A stretch of 64,000 nt of DNA from Schistocerca nitens (GCF_023898315.1 NC_064618.1:181651548-181715547); one strand, 5' to 3'. Positions 35,390-46,861 are shown, counted from the stretch's first letter. The notes: a model not told the origin generated them from the sequence alone. Made by a program: numbers and translations.

Positions 35390-36764
35390 CTAGAACACTA
35401 AATTTGTGATCTCTTGATGCCTCAGAATATGCCCTACCAGCCGATCCCTTCTTCTAATCATGTTGTGCCACAAACTTCTCTTCTTTCCAATTCTATTCAA
35501 TACCTCCTCATTACTTACGTGATCTACCCACCTAATCTTAAACATTCTTCTGTAGCACCACATTTCGAAAGCTTCTATTCTCTTCTTGTCCAAACTATTT
35601 ATTGTCCATGTTTCACTTCCATACATGGCTACACTCCATACAAATACTTTCAGAAACGACTTCCTGACACTTACGTCTATACCCAATGTTACCAAATTTC
35701 TCTTCTTCAGAAACACTTTCCTTGCCATTGCCAGTCTACATTTTATATCCTCTCTACTTCGACCATCATCAGTTATTTTGCTCACCAAATAGCAAAACTC
35801 CTTTACTACTTTAAGTGTCTCATTTCCTAATCTAATTGCCTCAGCATCACCCGACTTAATTCGAATACATTCCATTATCCTCGTTTTGCTTTTGTTGATG
35901 TTCATCTTATATCCTCCTTTCAACACATTGTCCATTCCGTTCAACTGCTCTTCCAAGTCCTTTGCTGTCTCTGACAGAATTACAATGTCATTGGCAAACC
36001 TCAGAGTTTTTATTCCTTCTCCATGGATTTTAATACCTACTCCAAATTTTTCTTTTGTTTCCTTTACTGCTTGCTCAATATACAGATTGAATAACATCGG
36101 GGATAGGCTACAACCCTGTCTCACTCCCTTCCCAACCACTGCTTCCCTTTCATGCCCCTCGACTCTTATAACTGCCATCTGGTTTCTGTACAAATTGTAA
36201 ATAGCCTTTCGCTCCCTGTATTTTACCCCTGCCACCTTCAGAATTTGAAAGAGAGTATTCCACTCAACATTGTCAAAAGCTTTCTCTAAGTCTACAAATG
36301 CTAGAAACATAGGTTTGCCTTTCCTTAATCTATTTTCTTAGATAAGTCGTAGGGTCAGTACTGCCTCACATGTTCCAAAATTTCTGCGGAATCCAAACAG
36401 ATCTTCCCCGAGGTCGGCTTCTAACAGTTTTTCCATTCGTCTGAAGAATTCGTGTTAGTATTTTGCAGCCGTGGCTTATTAAACTGATAGTTCGGTAATT
36501 TTCACATCTGTCAACACCTGCTTTCTTTGGGATTGGAATTATTATATTCTTCTTGAAGTCTGAGGGTATTTCGCCTGTCTCATACATCTTGTTCACTAAA
36601 TGGTAGAGTTTTGTTGGGCCTGGCTCTCCCAAGGCTATCATTAGTTCTAATGGGATGTTGTCTACTCCTGGGGCCTTGTTTCGACTCAGGTCTTTCAGTG
36701 CTCTGTCAAACTCTTCACGCAGTATCATATCTCCCATTTCATCTTCATCTACATTCTCTTCCAT
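35390..36764 (-). pseudogene. RTE-like LINE reverse transcriptase (one frameshift region, catalytic Asp changed)
   Basis: The N-terminal part (36764-36366) has LSRNKAPGVDNIPLELMI and PIPKKAGVDRCENYR. After a frameshift at about 36310-36366 the frame continues 36310-35390 with FLAFVDLEKAFDNVEWN (first catalytic Asp), GVRQGCSLSPMLFNLYIEQ and TLRFANDIVILSE, then the thumb (EFCYLVSKITDDGRSREDI) and a C-terminal block. The catalytic FADD box reads FAND, so one metal-binding Asp is replaced by Asn. With the endonuclease the organisation equals an RTE-type single ORF. Confidence 0.85.
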
Positions 36765-37448
36765 TTCTATAATAATGTCCTCAAGAACATCGCCCTTGTA
36801 TAGACCCTCTATCTACTTTTTCCACCTTTCTGCTTTCCCTTCTTTTCTCAGTACTGTGTTTCCATCTGTGCACTTGATATTCATGCAAGTCGTCCTCTTT
36901 TTCTCCAAAGGTCTCTGTAATTTTCCTGTAGGCAGTATCTATCTTACCCTTAGTGATATGTGCCTCTACATCCTTACATTTGTCCTCTAGCCATCCCTGC
37001 TTAGCCTTCTTGCACTTCCTGTCGATCTCATTTTTGAGACATTTGTATTCCTTTTTGCCTGCTTCATTTACTGCATTTTTGTATTTTCTCTTTCATCAAT
37101 GAAATTCAATATCTCTTCCGTTACCTAAGGATTTCTATTAGCCTTCTTTTTACCTACTTGATCCTCTGCTGCCTTCACTATTTCATCTCTCAAAGCTACC
37201 CATTCTTCTTCTACTGTATTTCTTTCCCCCATTCTTGTCAATCGTTCCCTAATGCTTTCCCTGAAGCTCTCTACAACCTCTGGTTTCTTTCAGTTTATCT
37301 AGGTCCAATCTCCTCAATTTTCCATCTTCTTGAAATTTCTTCAGTTTTAATCTACAGTTCATAACCAATGGATTGTGGTCAGAGTCCACATCTGCCCCTG
37401 GAAATGTCTTACAATTTAAAACCTGGTTCCTAAATCTCTGTCTTACCA

Positions 37449-38186
37449 TTATATCTGAAACGTTCTAGCATCTCCAGGTCTCTTCCATGTATACAACCTT
37501 CTTTTATGATTCTTGAACCAAGTGTTAGCTATGATTAAGTTATGCTCTGTGCAAAATTCTGCCAGGCGGCTTCCTCTTTCATTCCTTACTCCCATTCCAT
37601 ATTCACTTACTACGTTTCCTTCCCGTCCTTTTCCTACTATTGAGTTCCAGTCACCCATGACTATTAAATTTTCGTATCTCTTCACTATCTGCATAATTTC
37701 TTTCATCTCATCATACATTTCATCAATCTCTTCATCATCTGTGGACCTAGTTGGCATATAAACTTGTATTATTGTGGTAGGCGTGGGCTTTGTATCTATC
37801 TTGGCCAGATTAATGCGTTCACTGTGCTGTTTGTAGTAGCTTACCCGCATTCCTATTTTCCTATTCATTATTAAACCTACTCCTGCATTACCCCTATTTG
37901 ATTTTGTATTTATAACCCTGTATTCACCTGACCAGAAGTCTTGTTCCTCCTGCCACCAAACTTCACCAATTTCCACTATATCTAACTTTAACCTATACAC
38001 TTCCATTTTTAAATTTTCTAACCTACCTGCCCGATTAAGGGATCTGACATTCCATGCTCTGATCCATAGAACGCCAGTTTTCTTTTTCCTGATAACTACG
38101 TTCTCCTGAGTAGTCCCCGCCAGGAGATCTGAATGGGGGACTATTTTACCTCCAGAATATTTTACCCAAGAGGACACCATCATCAT
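37449..38186 (-). pseudogene. RTE-like LINE APE-type endonuclease
   Basis: A 245-codon open frame with WIRAWNVRSLNRAGRLENL (first Asn block), IGEVWWQEEQDFWSG (catalytic Glu region), NLIVMGDWNSIVGKGREGN (the GD.N motif) and RRLYTWKRPGDARTFQI near the C-terminus. These match apurinic-type endonucleases that nick target DNA for target-primed reverse transcription. The frame stops before joining the RT, and about 680 bases of broken linker lie between. Confidence 0.85.
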
Positions 38187-38387
38187 TTATCCATACAGTA
38201 AAGCTGTACGGCCATAGTTTCCCCATGCCGTTCGCAGTACCAGCACAGCAAGGCCATTTTGGTTAGTGTTCCTCCCCACCTTCTCTCCTGCCCTCCATCT
38301 AAACTGCAGAACTTCACTGCCCACCACCCCCATCCTACTATCCCTCGCCCTCCCTGCCCCAGCTCCTACTTACACCCCCCCCCCCAC

Positions 38388-38424
38388 CACCACCACCACC
38401 ACCACCACCACCACCACCACCACC
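38388..38424. repeat. (CCA)n microsatellite
   Basis: A trinucleotide run of about 12 CCA units in the Penelope 3' untranslated region. The other Penelope copies lack it. Confidence 0.9.
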
Positions 38425-39459
38425 CAGTCGCCACTCCCATCATGCACTGGTGCTGCTGCTAGTAGTATCGTTTCAGCTGTAAGACTGCAGACGTGTGTGC
38501 AAGTTGCATTTGTGTGAGTGAGTGTGCGCGTGTGTGTTTATTGCTGACAAAGGCCTTAATGGCTGGAAGCTGCAACTGTGTGAATATCTTTGTTGTTCCT
38601 ATTGCGACTCAGCATTTCCACTACATGGTGAGTAGCAACTGTCCTCCTTTAATATTGTTGCATTCCATTCTTGATTTTCCTTTGTTTAATTTTTGCCTGA
38701 CGGCTTTTCTTCAATCCTAATCCTATGCTGTTTTCCTTTGCTACTACTTTCTTTTGCATCGCTATACTCAATGTGCATCCTTCCTTCTTTTCCGTTTTTC
38801 TCTTGTTGCCTTACGAACCGCACTGCACTATCTACTTACGAGCCACACTGTATCAACCATCTCTGTCGCGTGCAAAAGACGGCCTCAGTACCACACTGAT
38901 TGTTGGTGCAACATCTTATGTGCAACATTACTCCCGCCGATATAATTAATCCTACACTCTGAAACTGATCACTTTAATGCATCAGTTCCCCTATTTTTGC
39001 ATGTTATCTCCCACACCTTTCCGGTGCCACACAATCTCATATTACGAACCCCCACCGCCCACACAATTTCTCCGTTCTATCTCTGTTCGCACCCACTAAA
39101 TCCACCTCATCCTGTCATATCTGCCGTCCCCCTTCCTCATGCTTATCCGACCTCCAACTTGCTACCCACAGTAATATACATACATGTATTAATTATTAGT
39201 TATTCTCTACTTTGAGCCTTGTGACTTCGCCAATTTTAGTGAGTTTTCGCCTTCCGCTATTGTCGTCTTCCTCAGATTTCATCTTGTTTTTTCCCCTTGT
39301 GCATCCATTTTGCCCTTTTCGTATTTTTCACACATATTTGGGTGTATTTTTGCATCATTTTTTAGATGTGATTTTACTTTTTTACGTAATTTTTGGCATT
39401 TTTTGCACCACCACAGCTCTTGCTCCTTCCATCTACGTCAATACAGAAAAGATTCCTTA

Positions 39460-41564
39460 TCCCTAGCCAGATCCCAGTCCCAAATACTGTTCCTGCATTG
39501 CTGCTTGGCTCATGAAATCCCCCCTAATGGCCTTACCATCAAATTACCCATCTCTGGTTGTCACCCTTCCTTCCACAATGATCTGCACCTGTTCAGATTC
39601 CGCCAATCCTTAGCCCTCACCAACATAGTCCTGCAAAACCATATCAACCAAACTCAGTCCTCCTTGCAGTACTTCTCTCCATCCCCAAAATTCTCTAGCT
39701 ATGTAATCTTAAATTCCTGGAACCCATACACACACATTAAAACTCTTGCCCTGCAGGAACTTGAGCAACATGCACAATGCCACCTCAAAAAGTTCTCCAT
39801 CCTGCTCACTTCCTATTCACACCTCTGAGTACCACTGTCCACCACCTCTACAACAACCTCCAAACCACCGCCCATGTCCCCTCACAGCTGACGAACCCTG
39901 TCTTGCAGACCTACTACACTTACCCCACCCTCTGAAACTCCCTCCCACCATCACACAGAACCCAGAATCTAAACAAGACCCGCAACACAGTCATGAACCT
40001 TTCATACAGAAGCCTTAGTCCCACAGAAATATCAGTCCTTTCCAAAGGTCTCACCTTTTACCCCACTCCCATATTTAATAATGCAGGACTAGTTAAAGAC
40101 CTTCTCTCCTCCTCGCAGTCCCTACAGTGGAAACATTTTTTTGCCACCAACCCAACTAATCTGACTCAACCAAAGAACAATATTGAACCTTGCCTAACTC
40201 AGTTCACTCCACTATCCAACCGTGATCCACCCCCACTGCCTTCAAACCATTCCCTGTTAACTTTCCAGAATTTATTAACCTATAACCTTGCCTCACCATC
40301 ATTCCCCAAATCCCTAAACATGCGAACTAACCTTACATATGCAGAAAGAACTGTGGCCCACCATGTAAAAACTGATCCCAGCCTTATAATCCCCACCGTT
40401 GTTTTGAACCGCATGGATTATGTGGCAGAAGGACTTTGTCAGCTGACGGATACTTCCACCTACAAACCCTACCACAGTGACCCCATTCCATAAATCCAGC
40501 AGGATCTCCAGTTACTACTCAAATCCTTAGGTCCATTCCAGAACCTCACCCCATCGTCCATCTCCCTCCTTACCCTTACCACTCCCCACACTCCCAACTT
40601 CTACATGGTTCCTAAAGTCCATAAACGCAACCACCCAGGATGCCCCATTTTGGTTGGTTACTGTGCCCCCACTGAGAGAATCTCTGCTCTCATAGACCAA
40701 CACCTTCAACCTATTACCTGGAAACTATCCTCCTATATAAAAGATACCAACCATTTCCTCCACTGACTCTCCACAGTTCCTGTCCCTTTACCCCACAGTG
40801 CCCTGCTTGTCACTACTGATGCCACCTCCCTGTACACTAACATTCCTAATGCCCATGGCCTTCCTGCTGTCTAACACTACCTTTCCAGACACCCTATGGA
40901 TTCCGAACCAACAACCTCCTTCCTAGTTGCCGTGACCAACTATATCCTCACCCACAATTATTTCTCCTTTGAAGGCATTACCTCCAAACAAATCTAGGGT
41001 ACAGCTCTGGGCACCTGCATGGCACCATCCTATGCCAAACTATTCATGGGCCATCTAGAGGAATCCTTCCTAAAAACCCATAATTCTAAACTCCTCACCT
41101 GGTTCAGATTCACTGATGACATCTTTGCTATCTGGATTGAAGGTGAGGACACCCTATTCACATTCTTCCAGAATCTCAACAACTTCTCTCTCATTTGTTT
41201 CACCTGGTCCTACTCAACCCTACAAGCCACCTTCCTACATGTTGACCTCCACCTCAGACATGGCTTTATCAGTACCTCCGTCCATAGCAAACCTACTAAC
41301 CACCAGCAATACCTCCACTTCGACACCTGCCACCCATTCCATACCAAGAAGTCCCTTCCGTACAGCCTAACCACCCACGGTCGTCACATCTGCAGTGATG
41401 AGCAGTCCCTCTCAAAATATACCGAGGGTCTCACTGAAGCCTTCAATGACTGTAATTATCCTCCTAACCTTGTACAAAAACAAATCTCCCATGCCTATCT
41501 TTCCAGTCTCCCACCACCTCCCAAAGTCCAACAGTCCAGCCACGGAGGAGCATTCCTCTCATAA
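39460..41564 (+). pseudogene. Penelope-like reverse transcriptase
   Basis: Plus-strand blocks across frames: FHNDLHLFRFRQSLALTNIV near the N-terminus, a block of the type LVTTDATSLYTNIPNAHG (first catalytic Asp) near 40810, GTCMAPSYAKLFMGHLEESF near 41010, and LLTWFRFTDDIFAIWIEGED with an intact TDD catalytic pair near 41110. The final 181-codon frame (41019-41564) covers the YxDD region and thumb and ends HAYLSSLPPPPKVQQSS. Penelope-like RTs resemble telomerase RT more than LINE RTs. At least five stops or shifts upstream mean the enzyme is not functional. Confidence 0.85.
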
Positions 41565-41829
41565 TTCAGTACCGTCCAGGACTGGAGTAACTGAATTACT
41601 TTCTCCGCTTGGGGTTTCAATTACCTCTCCTCATGCCCTGAAACGAGAAATGTCCAGCCCACTATCCTTCCCACCTCTCCTACAGTTGCATTAAGCCGTC
41701 CACCAAACCTACACAATATATTTGTCCACCCTTACACAACCCCTGCTCCCAGTCCCTTACCTCATGTATCATACCCCTGCAATAGACCTAGATGCAAGAC
41801 CTGTCCCATACATCCTCCTACCACCTACT

Positions 41830-42150
41830 CCAGTCCAGTCACTAACGTCACCTATCCCATCAAAGGAAGGGCTATCTGTGAAACCAGTCATGTTATTTAC
41901 AAGCTAAGCTGCAACCACTGTGCTGCATTCTATGTAGGCATGACAACCAGCAAGCTAGCTGTCCACATGAATGGCTACCGACAAACTGTGGCCACCCTGT
42001 TGCTTAACACACTGCCAAACATGATATCCCTCATCTCAATGACTGCTTCACAGCCTGTGCCATATGGATCCTTCCCAACAACACCAACTTTTCTTAATTG
42101 CGCAGGTGGGATCTTTCCCTTTCCCTGCAGTACATCCTATGTTCCCGTAA
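41830..42150 (+). pseudogene. Penelope GIY-YIG endonuclease region
   Basis: Plus-strand blocks include YPIKGRAICETSHVIYKLSC (two frames), CNHCAAFYVGMTTSKLAVHM (the GIY-like FYVG core with its Cys lead) and NGYRQTVA. The homologous blocks in the other copies are LHCTAFYVGMTTKL at about 3640 and MTTNKLSVYMNGHRQ at about 34560. This domain nicks target DNA in Penelope-like elements. The frame breaks just after the core. Confidence 0.75.
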
Positions 42151-42749
42151 TCCTCTCGGCCTCAACCTTCGTTAGTCACTGTCCCCACCCATACAGTCAC
42201 CTGCCTGTTCCCATTCCAGGACTACACAGCCGTCATTTCACCACGATACCCAGTCTTCTAATTTCTTTTTATTTCTCTCCTTTCCGCTACTTAAACGCCC
42301 CTCCCCCCCCCTCTCCCCACCTTCTCTCCTGCCCTCCGTCTAAACTGCAGCACTTCACTGTCCACCACCCCCACCATACTATCCCTCCCTCTCCCCTCCC
42401 CAGCCTCCTCCTTACCCCCACCCAGTCGCCACTCCCATCATGCACTGGTGCTGCTGCTCGCAGTGTGGTTTCAGATGTCTGAGACTGCAGACATGTGTGC
42501 AAGTTGTGTTTGAGTTTGCATTTGCCATTGCGCACACGCGCTCGTGTGTGTGTGTGTGTGTGGGGGGGGGGGGGCTATGTGTGTCTACTGCTGACAAAGG
42601 CCTTAATGGCCGAAAGCTATATTTGTGTGAATCTTTTTGTTGTGCCTATCACTACTCAGCATCTCCACTATATGTTGAGTAGTAACTTTCCTGCTTTAAT
42701 ATTGTTACATTCCATCCTGGATTTTTCATTGTTTGACATACTCATGATG

Positions 42750-43125
42750 AGTATGCTGGGACACACTTCTCTTCCAACATGACAACAGCAGCATTCACGA
42801 AGTTGCATTCATGCACTCCTTGTCTGATGACCATCCAAGCACCCTGTCACACTGTCTGCCCACTTAATGACCCAGTTGTGACACCACAGAAAATGTCTGG
42901 GGCTATTTGGAACAGCAGGTGAAGAGTAGTAAACAACATACCCGCAATTTGGTACTTCACAGAATCTAATCATCAATGACTCACTTTAGCTGGATATGGT
43001 ACACCTGAAGATGCTTGTGGATGCTCTTCCTCATCAAACTGAGACTATTATGAAGGCTAGTGGTGGTGTTTTACAGTATTAGTGTGGTGTAAACTGAGGG
43101 CGGCTAATTTTTTGTTCAGTGTGCT
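42750..43125 (+). mobile_element. Tc1-like element, C-terminal remnant
   Basis: Downstream of the Penelope tail the plus strand encodes TENVWGYLEQQVKSSKQHTR, the end of a Tc1-type DDE domain, followed by stops and a terminal AATTTTTTGTTCAGTGTGC near 43105-43125. The 5' part of the element is not present next to it. Confidence 0.6.
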
Positions 43126-43415
43126 TAGATGGCCAATACATTCCCATAAACGAATTTTGTCTTCAAATTGACACAAACAACCAGGGAAAAATGAGAAATA
43201 CCTTTGAATGCTCATGTATTAAGTAAGTAAGTGAGGTGGGTGAAATGTGTCAATTTATTGGGAGATTATGTGGAAAAAACTGTAAGATGTAATATTTTAT
43301 TTTGTAAAACATGATTAGTGCAAAATTTGTGGACTGGCTTTTATAGGCTCTTTTTGTCAATATAACATGGAATACAACAAAATAATTTAGGACGAAAGAT
43401 ATAAAGAGAGCTTAC

Positions 43416-43597
43416 CAATAGCAAACATGGCTGCCCATAGCAAAAATATATTCATTGATACTCTCAAAAGGTGCCTCCTGCAGTACATAGTCAACTCTTC
43501 TCCCACCATTCAGCCGGCCAATGCATAAATTTGCTGCCTCCGCATCAGCTGCCTGTGAAGTTTCAGTCTCCTTTTTCTTCATCTCCTCTTCCAAGAC
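43416..43597 (-). CDS. DDHD2/SEC23IP-family phospholipase, penultimate exon
   Basis: An internal exon of 182 bp. The acceptor is TTTTTATAG at 43598 and the donor GTAAGC follows 43416. The reading begins [10 protein letters not shown], in phase 0 after the exon ending at 56396. It runs through a charged linker ([13 protein letters not shown]), [20 protein letters not shown] and [18 protein letters not shown]. These last blocks match the C-terminal DDHD domain of intracellular phospholipase A1 enzymes, which act at the ER/Golgi and other organelles; Asp of RVDY and His of GSHVCYW are among the family's conserved residues. The last codon (TG|G, Trp) is completed at 22161. The following intron is 21,254 bp. 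Which of DDHD2 or SEC23IP it is cannot be decided from this part. Confidence 0.9.
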
Positions 43598-43914
43598 CTA
43601 TAAAAAGTGTCAGCAAAAATTTCAGCACCAAGTAAACTTAGTGTATAAACGTATTACACAAATATAGTGACTGAAAACACAGTAAATACCTATTTCAGTA
43701 TGCAGTTTCTTATTATTTAGTGGGGAGTACATACTGCACAGATATTGCAGGACAACTTGAAATATTCTGTTAATGGAGACACAAATCAGCCGGCGATCTT
43801 GTAACAGAATTCGGTCAGAAGAGAACTGCATGTTATACATTCGATCACATTTTACCTCTGTTGAGTACATAGTTTTAACTTACTGATTTGATCAGTTGTA
43901 CCATGCATCCGCAA

Positions 43915-45205
43915 AGACTCTCCATAGGGGCAAGCCTCGCATGTCTCGCCTTGCGGGGCACATAAGGTTGGCAGCACATTCAAGTCTCACTTGCACAAGT
44001 TCCGAGGACCTGCTGTGGTAGGGTGGGAGTGGCGTGTGTGTGCTGTAGTTGTTAGTTGTGTTATTGCCTAGTTCTTGTATAAGATGACTCCTAGTGAGAA
44101 TGCTTCCTGTTGCAGAGAGAGAGTTTTTAGTGGAAGAGGTTTTCTGTGCACGAACAAATTTTATGGAGCACATGAGACGGCAATTTGGATTGCCTTTTCC
44201 TGCTTTGAGGTGTCCACATCATGACTCTGTACGTGATTCAATTTGCAAACTTCAGAGGACAGGTTCTGTTCAAGATGCACCACGAAGTGGTAGGCCCACA
44301 ATTTTAACAGAACGGAAGCTTGACGACATTTTGGACATCATGTTGTGGAGTCCAACAAAATCAGTCAGGAGATTATAGCAAGAGGCAAACATCTCTCGTA
44401 TGACAACACAGAAGGCCATAACCGAAGAACTGGGGATGTACCCACACAAAATTAATGCTGTACAACAACTGCATTGTATGGACCATATGAAGTGAAAAGC
44501 ATGTTGTGAATGGTTTCAGTGATCTGTTAACTGACATGGGAGTTGGTGTTTTAGATAGAAAATCCGCATGCCTTAAAAGGAACACCATTTGCATAAAGAG
44601 GAAAGTGCAGTGTGGGTTGCCATAACATGAGCGGGATTTATAGGGCCGATCTTTTCCAGGACTACCATTATTTTCTATGTCTATTGTGCCCATATAATTT
44701 ATCCATTTATTGCGCTGCTGAAATAAAATGAAATCATTCATTTTTTTCCAACAAGTCAATGCTACTCTGCTCATACAGCACATCAGTCCCTTTGGCTTTT
44801 AGGTTAAATCTTTCTGTTGGGGTATGGCTAAAACCATTTGCATGTGTAAATAACTCAATGCCAATACATGAACTGAAGATAGCAATAATTGATTATCTGA
44901 ATTTGATTACACATAAAACATTGGTAAAGGAGTTGACAAATAAATGTAAATGTGTTGAACTATGGCTTCAAGAAAGAGGAAACATTGCCAGCAACTACTG
45001 TCATATTGGTAAGTACAGTGTATTTAGTTGTAATTTATTTAAATATTTTCATTGTTTTAACTGTAATAATCTCCCAAAGTGAGTGCAGCCATTAGTAGTG
45101 AATCCCGCCATATAGCTTATACAGTGACATGAATGTGCTGCCAACCTTACATGCCCCGCAAGCCAAGACACACGGAGCTTGCTGCTGCGGAGAGATTTTG
45201 GATGC
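43915..45205 (+). mobile_element. Decayed mariner-like element with DUF4817-type N-terminus
   Basis: Imperfect inverted ends, about 80 bp, lie at 43905-43985 and 45128-45205. Both share TTGCGGGGCA and AAGGTTGGCAGCACATTC, inverted. Between them the plus strand encodes LVEEVFCARTNFMEHMRRQF, RTGSVQDAPRSGRPTILTER and DDILDIMLWSPTKSVRRL (44084-44378), the helix-turn-helix segment often found ahead of mariner-type transposases. The next conserved block ISRMTTQKAITEELGMYPHK follows after a shift. The catalytic domain is not readable. Confidence 0.7.
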
Positions 45206-45441
45206 ACTGTATTAGTCTGCTGGCTGAAGCTCTTTTGAGTCTGGAAAGGCAATGCACTATCCTGCAACACAAATCTGAAGTAGAACCAACATCCCTCAGC
45301 GCTATGCACAACATCTCACCCCCAGTCAATCTGCCCAACTGCATCACAGTATTGTGTATTCAGCTGGCGAAACATGTGTTTGATAATCAACAAGTCACTG
45401 CTTCTATTACTTATGAATTGTTTCCTTTACTCCTAAATTAA
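45206..45441 (+). other. Open reading frame of unknown nature adjoining the mariner-like right end
   Basis: A frame open from 45133 to 45441 whose first ~24 codons are transposon end sequence. The rest reads LAEALLSLERQCTILQHKSE, then VNLPNCITVLCIQLAKHVFD. It has a leucine- and cysteine-rich helical character, but I recognise no family. It has no splice signal I can defend. Most likely it is unclassified repeat DNA or a chance frame. Confidence 0.25.
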
Positions 45442-45599
45442 AAACTATTGTTTGGTATTCACAATACATGGTGACCTTTCGATGGAAGGGCAGACAAGAG
45501 TTTTGTTCATTTCTACTCAGTTTGTGAACACAATGGTAGAAGTGTTGAATACATGACATCAGAACTGTGGATCACCTACTGACCTAAAAAACTATCTAT

Positions 45600-45960
45600 G
45601 CTACTATATAAAGACAATTCACCATTTAACATTGTTACCAAAAATCTCAAATAGCACCTGACTGATTTACATCAAATTTTTACACAATACTCTAACAAAC
45701 ATTCAGATTGACACAGCCTACATACACTCACGTATAAAGGGGAAACATTGTTGCCAAAAATTTCGAAAAGTTCTTGATCAATTTACTCTAATTATTTTTA
45801 CATGATGTTCTAACAGTCAGAGCGACATAGGTTATATATTTTTTTAATATATGTACATATATATTTAATACAGAAAGGAAGAATAATGTTAACAAAAATC
45901 TCGAAAAGTACTTGACCAATTTATTTAAATTTTTCTATGATACTTAAATGAATATAGTTT
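45600..45960. repeat. About three diverged tandem units of ~130 bp
   Basis: The pattern CAAAAATCTCRAATAGYACYTGAC, then an AT-rich stretch and TACACAATACTCTAACA, recurs near 45635, 45760 and 45890 with strong divergence. No coding content. Confidence 0.55.
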
Positions 45961-46456
45961 CTTAAACAACTACATACAGGCTTTCTGCTAAAACCAACCA
46001 CAAGGAAGAAAATGCTGTATTGCACTCTGCTACAAAAATGTGCAGTTTTGTTTTCTTTCTCGTAACTTCAGTTTTAACTACAGTATCAGGTCACTTAACC
46101 CTTTAGACAAATTGTTTCTCTCACATATAGGCCCTATTGTTTCTTGTTATATATAATTTTAATAAAAAAATGTAAACACAATAATGTGCTGTTTTGTTTT
46201 CTTCCTCGCAGTTCCCATAGAAAGATGTATTTATGGCTTATCAGCCTATGAATGGAATACTACTAAGAAATGTGAATTTGCAACAACACTAAACAAGGCT
46301 GGCCAGGTGGAAGAGGTTATGGGTATATAGGCAGGGAAGAAGGAAATGGATGTAGAGGGATGAGATGGACAGAAAAGGAGGGTGAGAGGGGAATGGAGTG
46401 AGAGGGATGAGATGGAGATGGGTGAAGAGAGGGATGAGATGGAGACGGGTGAAGAG

Positions 46457-46861
46457 AGCGAGGAGGGGGAGACGGGTGAAGAGAGCGAGGAGGGGGAGAC
46501 GGGTGAAGAGAGCGAGGAGGGGGAGACGGATGAAGAGAGCGAGGAGGGGGAGACGGATGAAGAGAGCGAGGAGGGGGAGACGGATGAAGAGAGCGAGGAG
46601 GGGGAGACGGATGAAGAGAGCGAGGAGGGGGAGACGGATGAAGAGAGCGAGGAGGGGGAGACGGATGAAGAGAGCGAGGAGGGGGAGACGGATGAAGAGA
46701 GCGAGGAGGGGGAGACGGATGAAGAGAGCGAGGAGGGGGAGACGGATGAAGAGAGCGAGGAGGGGGAGACGGATGAAGAGAGCGAGGAGGGGGAGACGGA
46801 TGAAGAGAGCGAGGAGGGGGAGACGGATGAAGAGAGCGAGGAGGGGGAGACGGATGAAGAG
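46457..46861. repeat. 27-bp minisatellite, 15 near-identical units
   Basis: The unit is AGCGAGGAGGGGGAGACGGA plus TGAAGAG (27 bp). Counted in units, there are 15 in a row; the first two carry GGT where the others carry GAT. Diverged units flank both ends (46412-46456 and 46862-46915). Because 27 is a multiple of three, long frames stay open on both strands (SEEGETDEE on plus, FIRLPLLAL and SVSPSSLSS on minus). These are arithmetic artefacts. It lies in the 12.8-kb DDHD intron. Confidence 0.9.

Larger units (their letters stand above)
35184..38262 (-). mobile_element. RTE-like LINE inserted in the Penelope pseudo-LTR
   Basis: Minus-strand non-LTR element of about 3.08 kb with endonuclease (38186-37449) and reverse transcriptase (36764-35390). 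Its 3' end is a short (AAC)n/(ACC)n-type tandem repeat at 35184-35225, which is typical of RTE elements. About 50 bp of Penelope sequence present in the other copy are missing at the insertion point, which suggests a target deletion. Confidence 0.8.
35151..38690 (+). mobile_element. Penelope pseudo-LTR (3' part of a copy) split by an RTE LINE
   Basis: Plus-strand Penelope sequence begins ACAGCCGTCATTTCACC at 35151, equal to 42226 of the longer copy. It is interrupted at about 35184, resumes at about 38265 (CCACCTTCTCTCCTGCCCTC), and runs to the tail end near 38690, immediately before the 5' part of the longer copy. The unit therefore directly repeats 42226-42740. Head-to-tail partial repeats of this kind are the pseudo-LTRs known for Penelope elements. 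Confidence 0.8.
38691..42740 (+). mobile_element. Penelope-like element, longest copy (RT plus GIY-YIG, broken)
   Basis: A copy of about 4.05 kb on the plus strand following its own pseudo-LTR. The 5' region has no coding signal until about 39450. The N-terminal and RT regions run from about 39460 to 41570, the GIY-YIG region is at about 41830-42150, and a C-rich 3' untranslated region ends in GCCTTAATGGCCGAAAGCTA and ATTGTTACATTCCATCCTGG. Multiple stops make it defective. It sits in the 21-kb DDHD intron, antisense to that gene. Confidence 0.85.
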
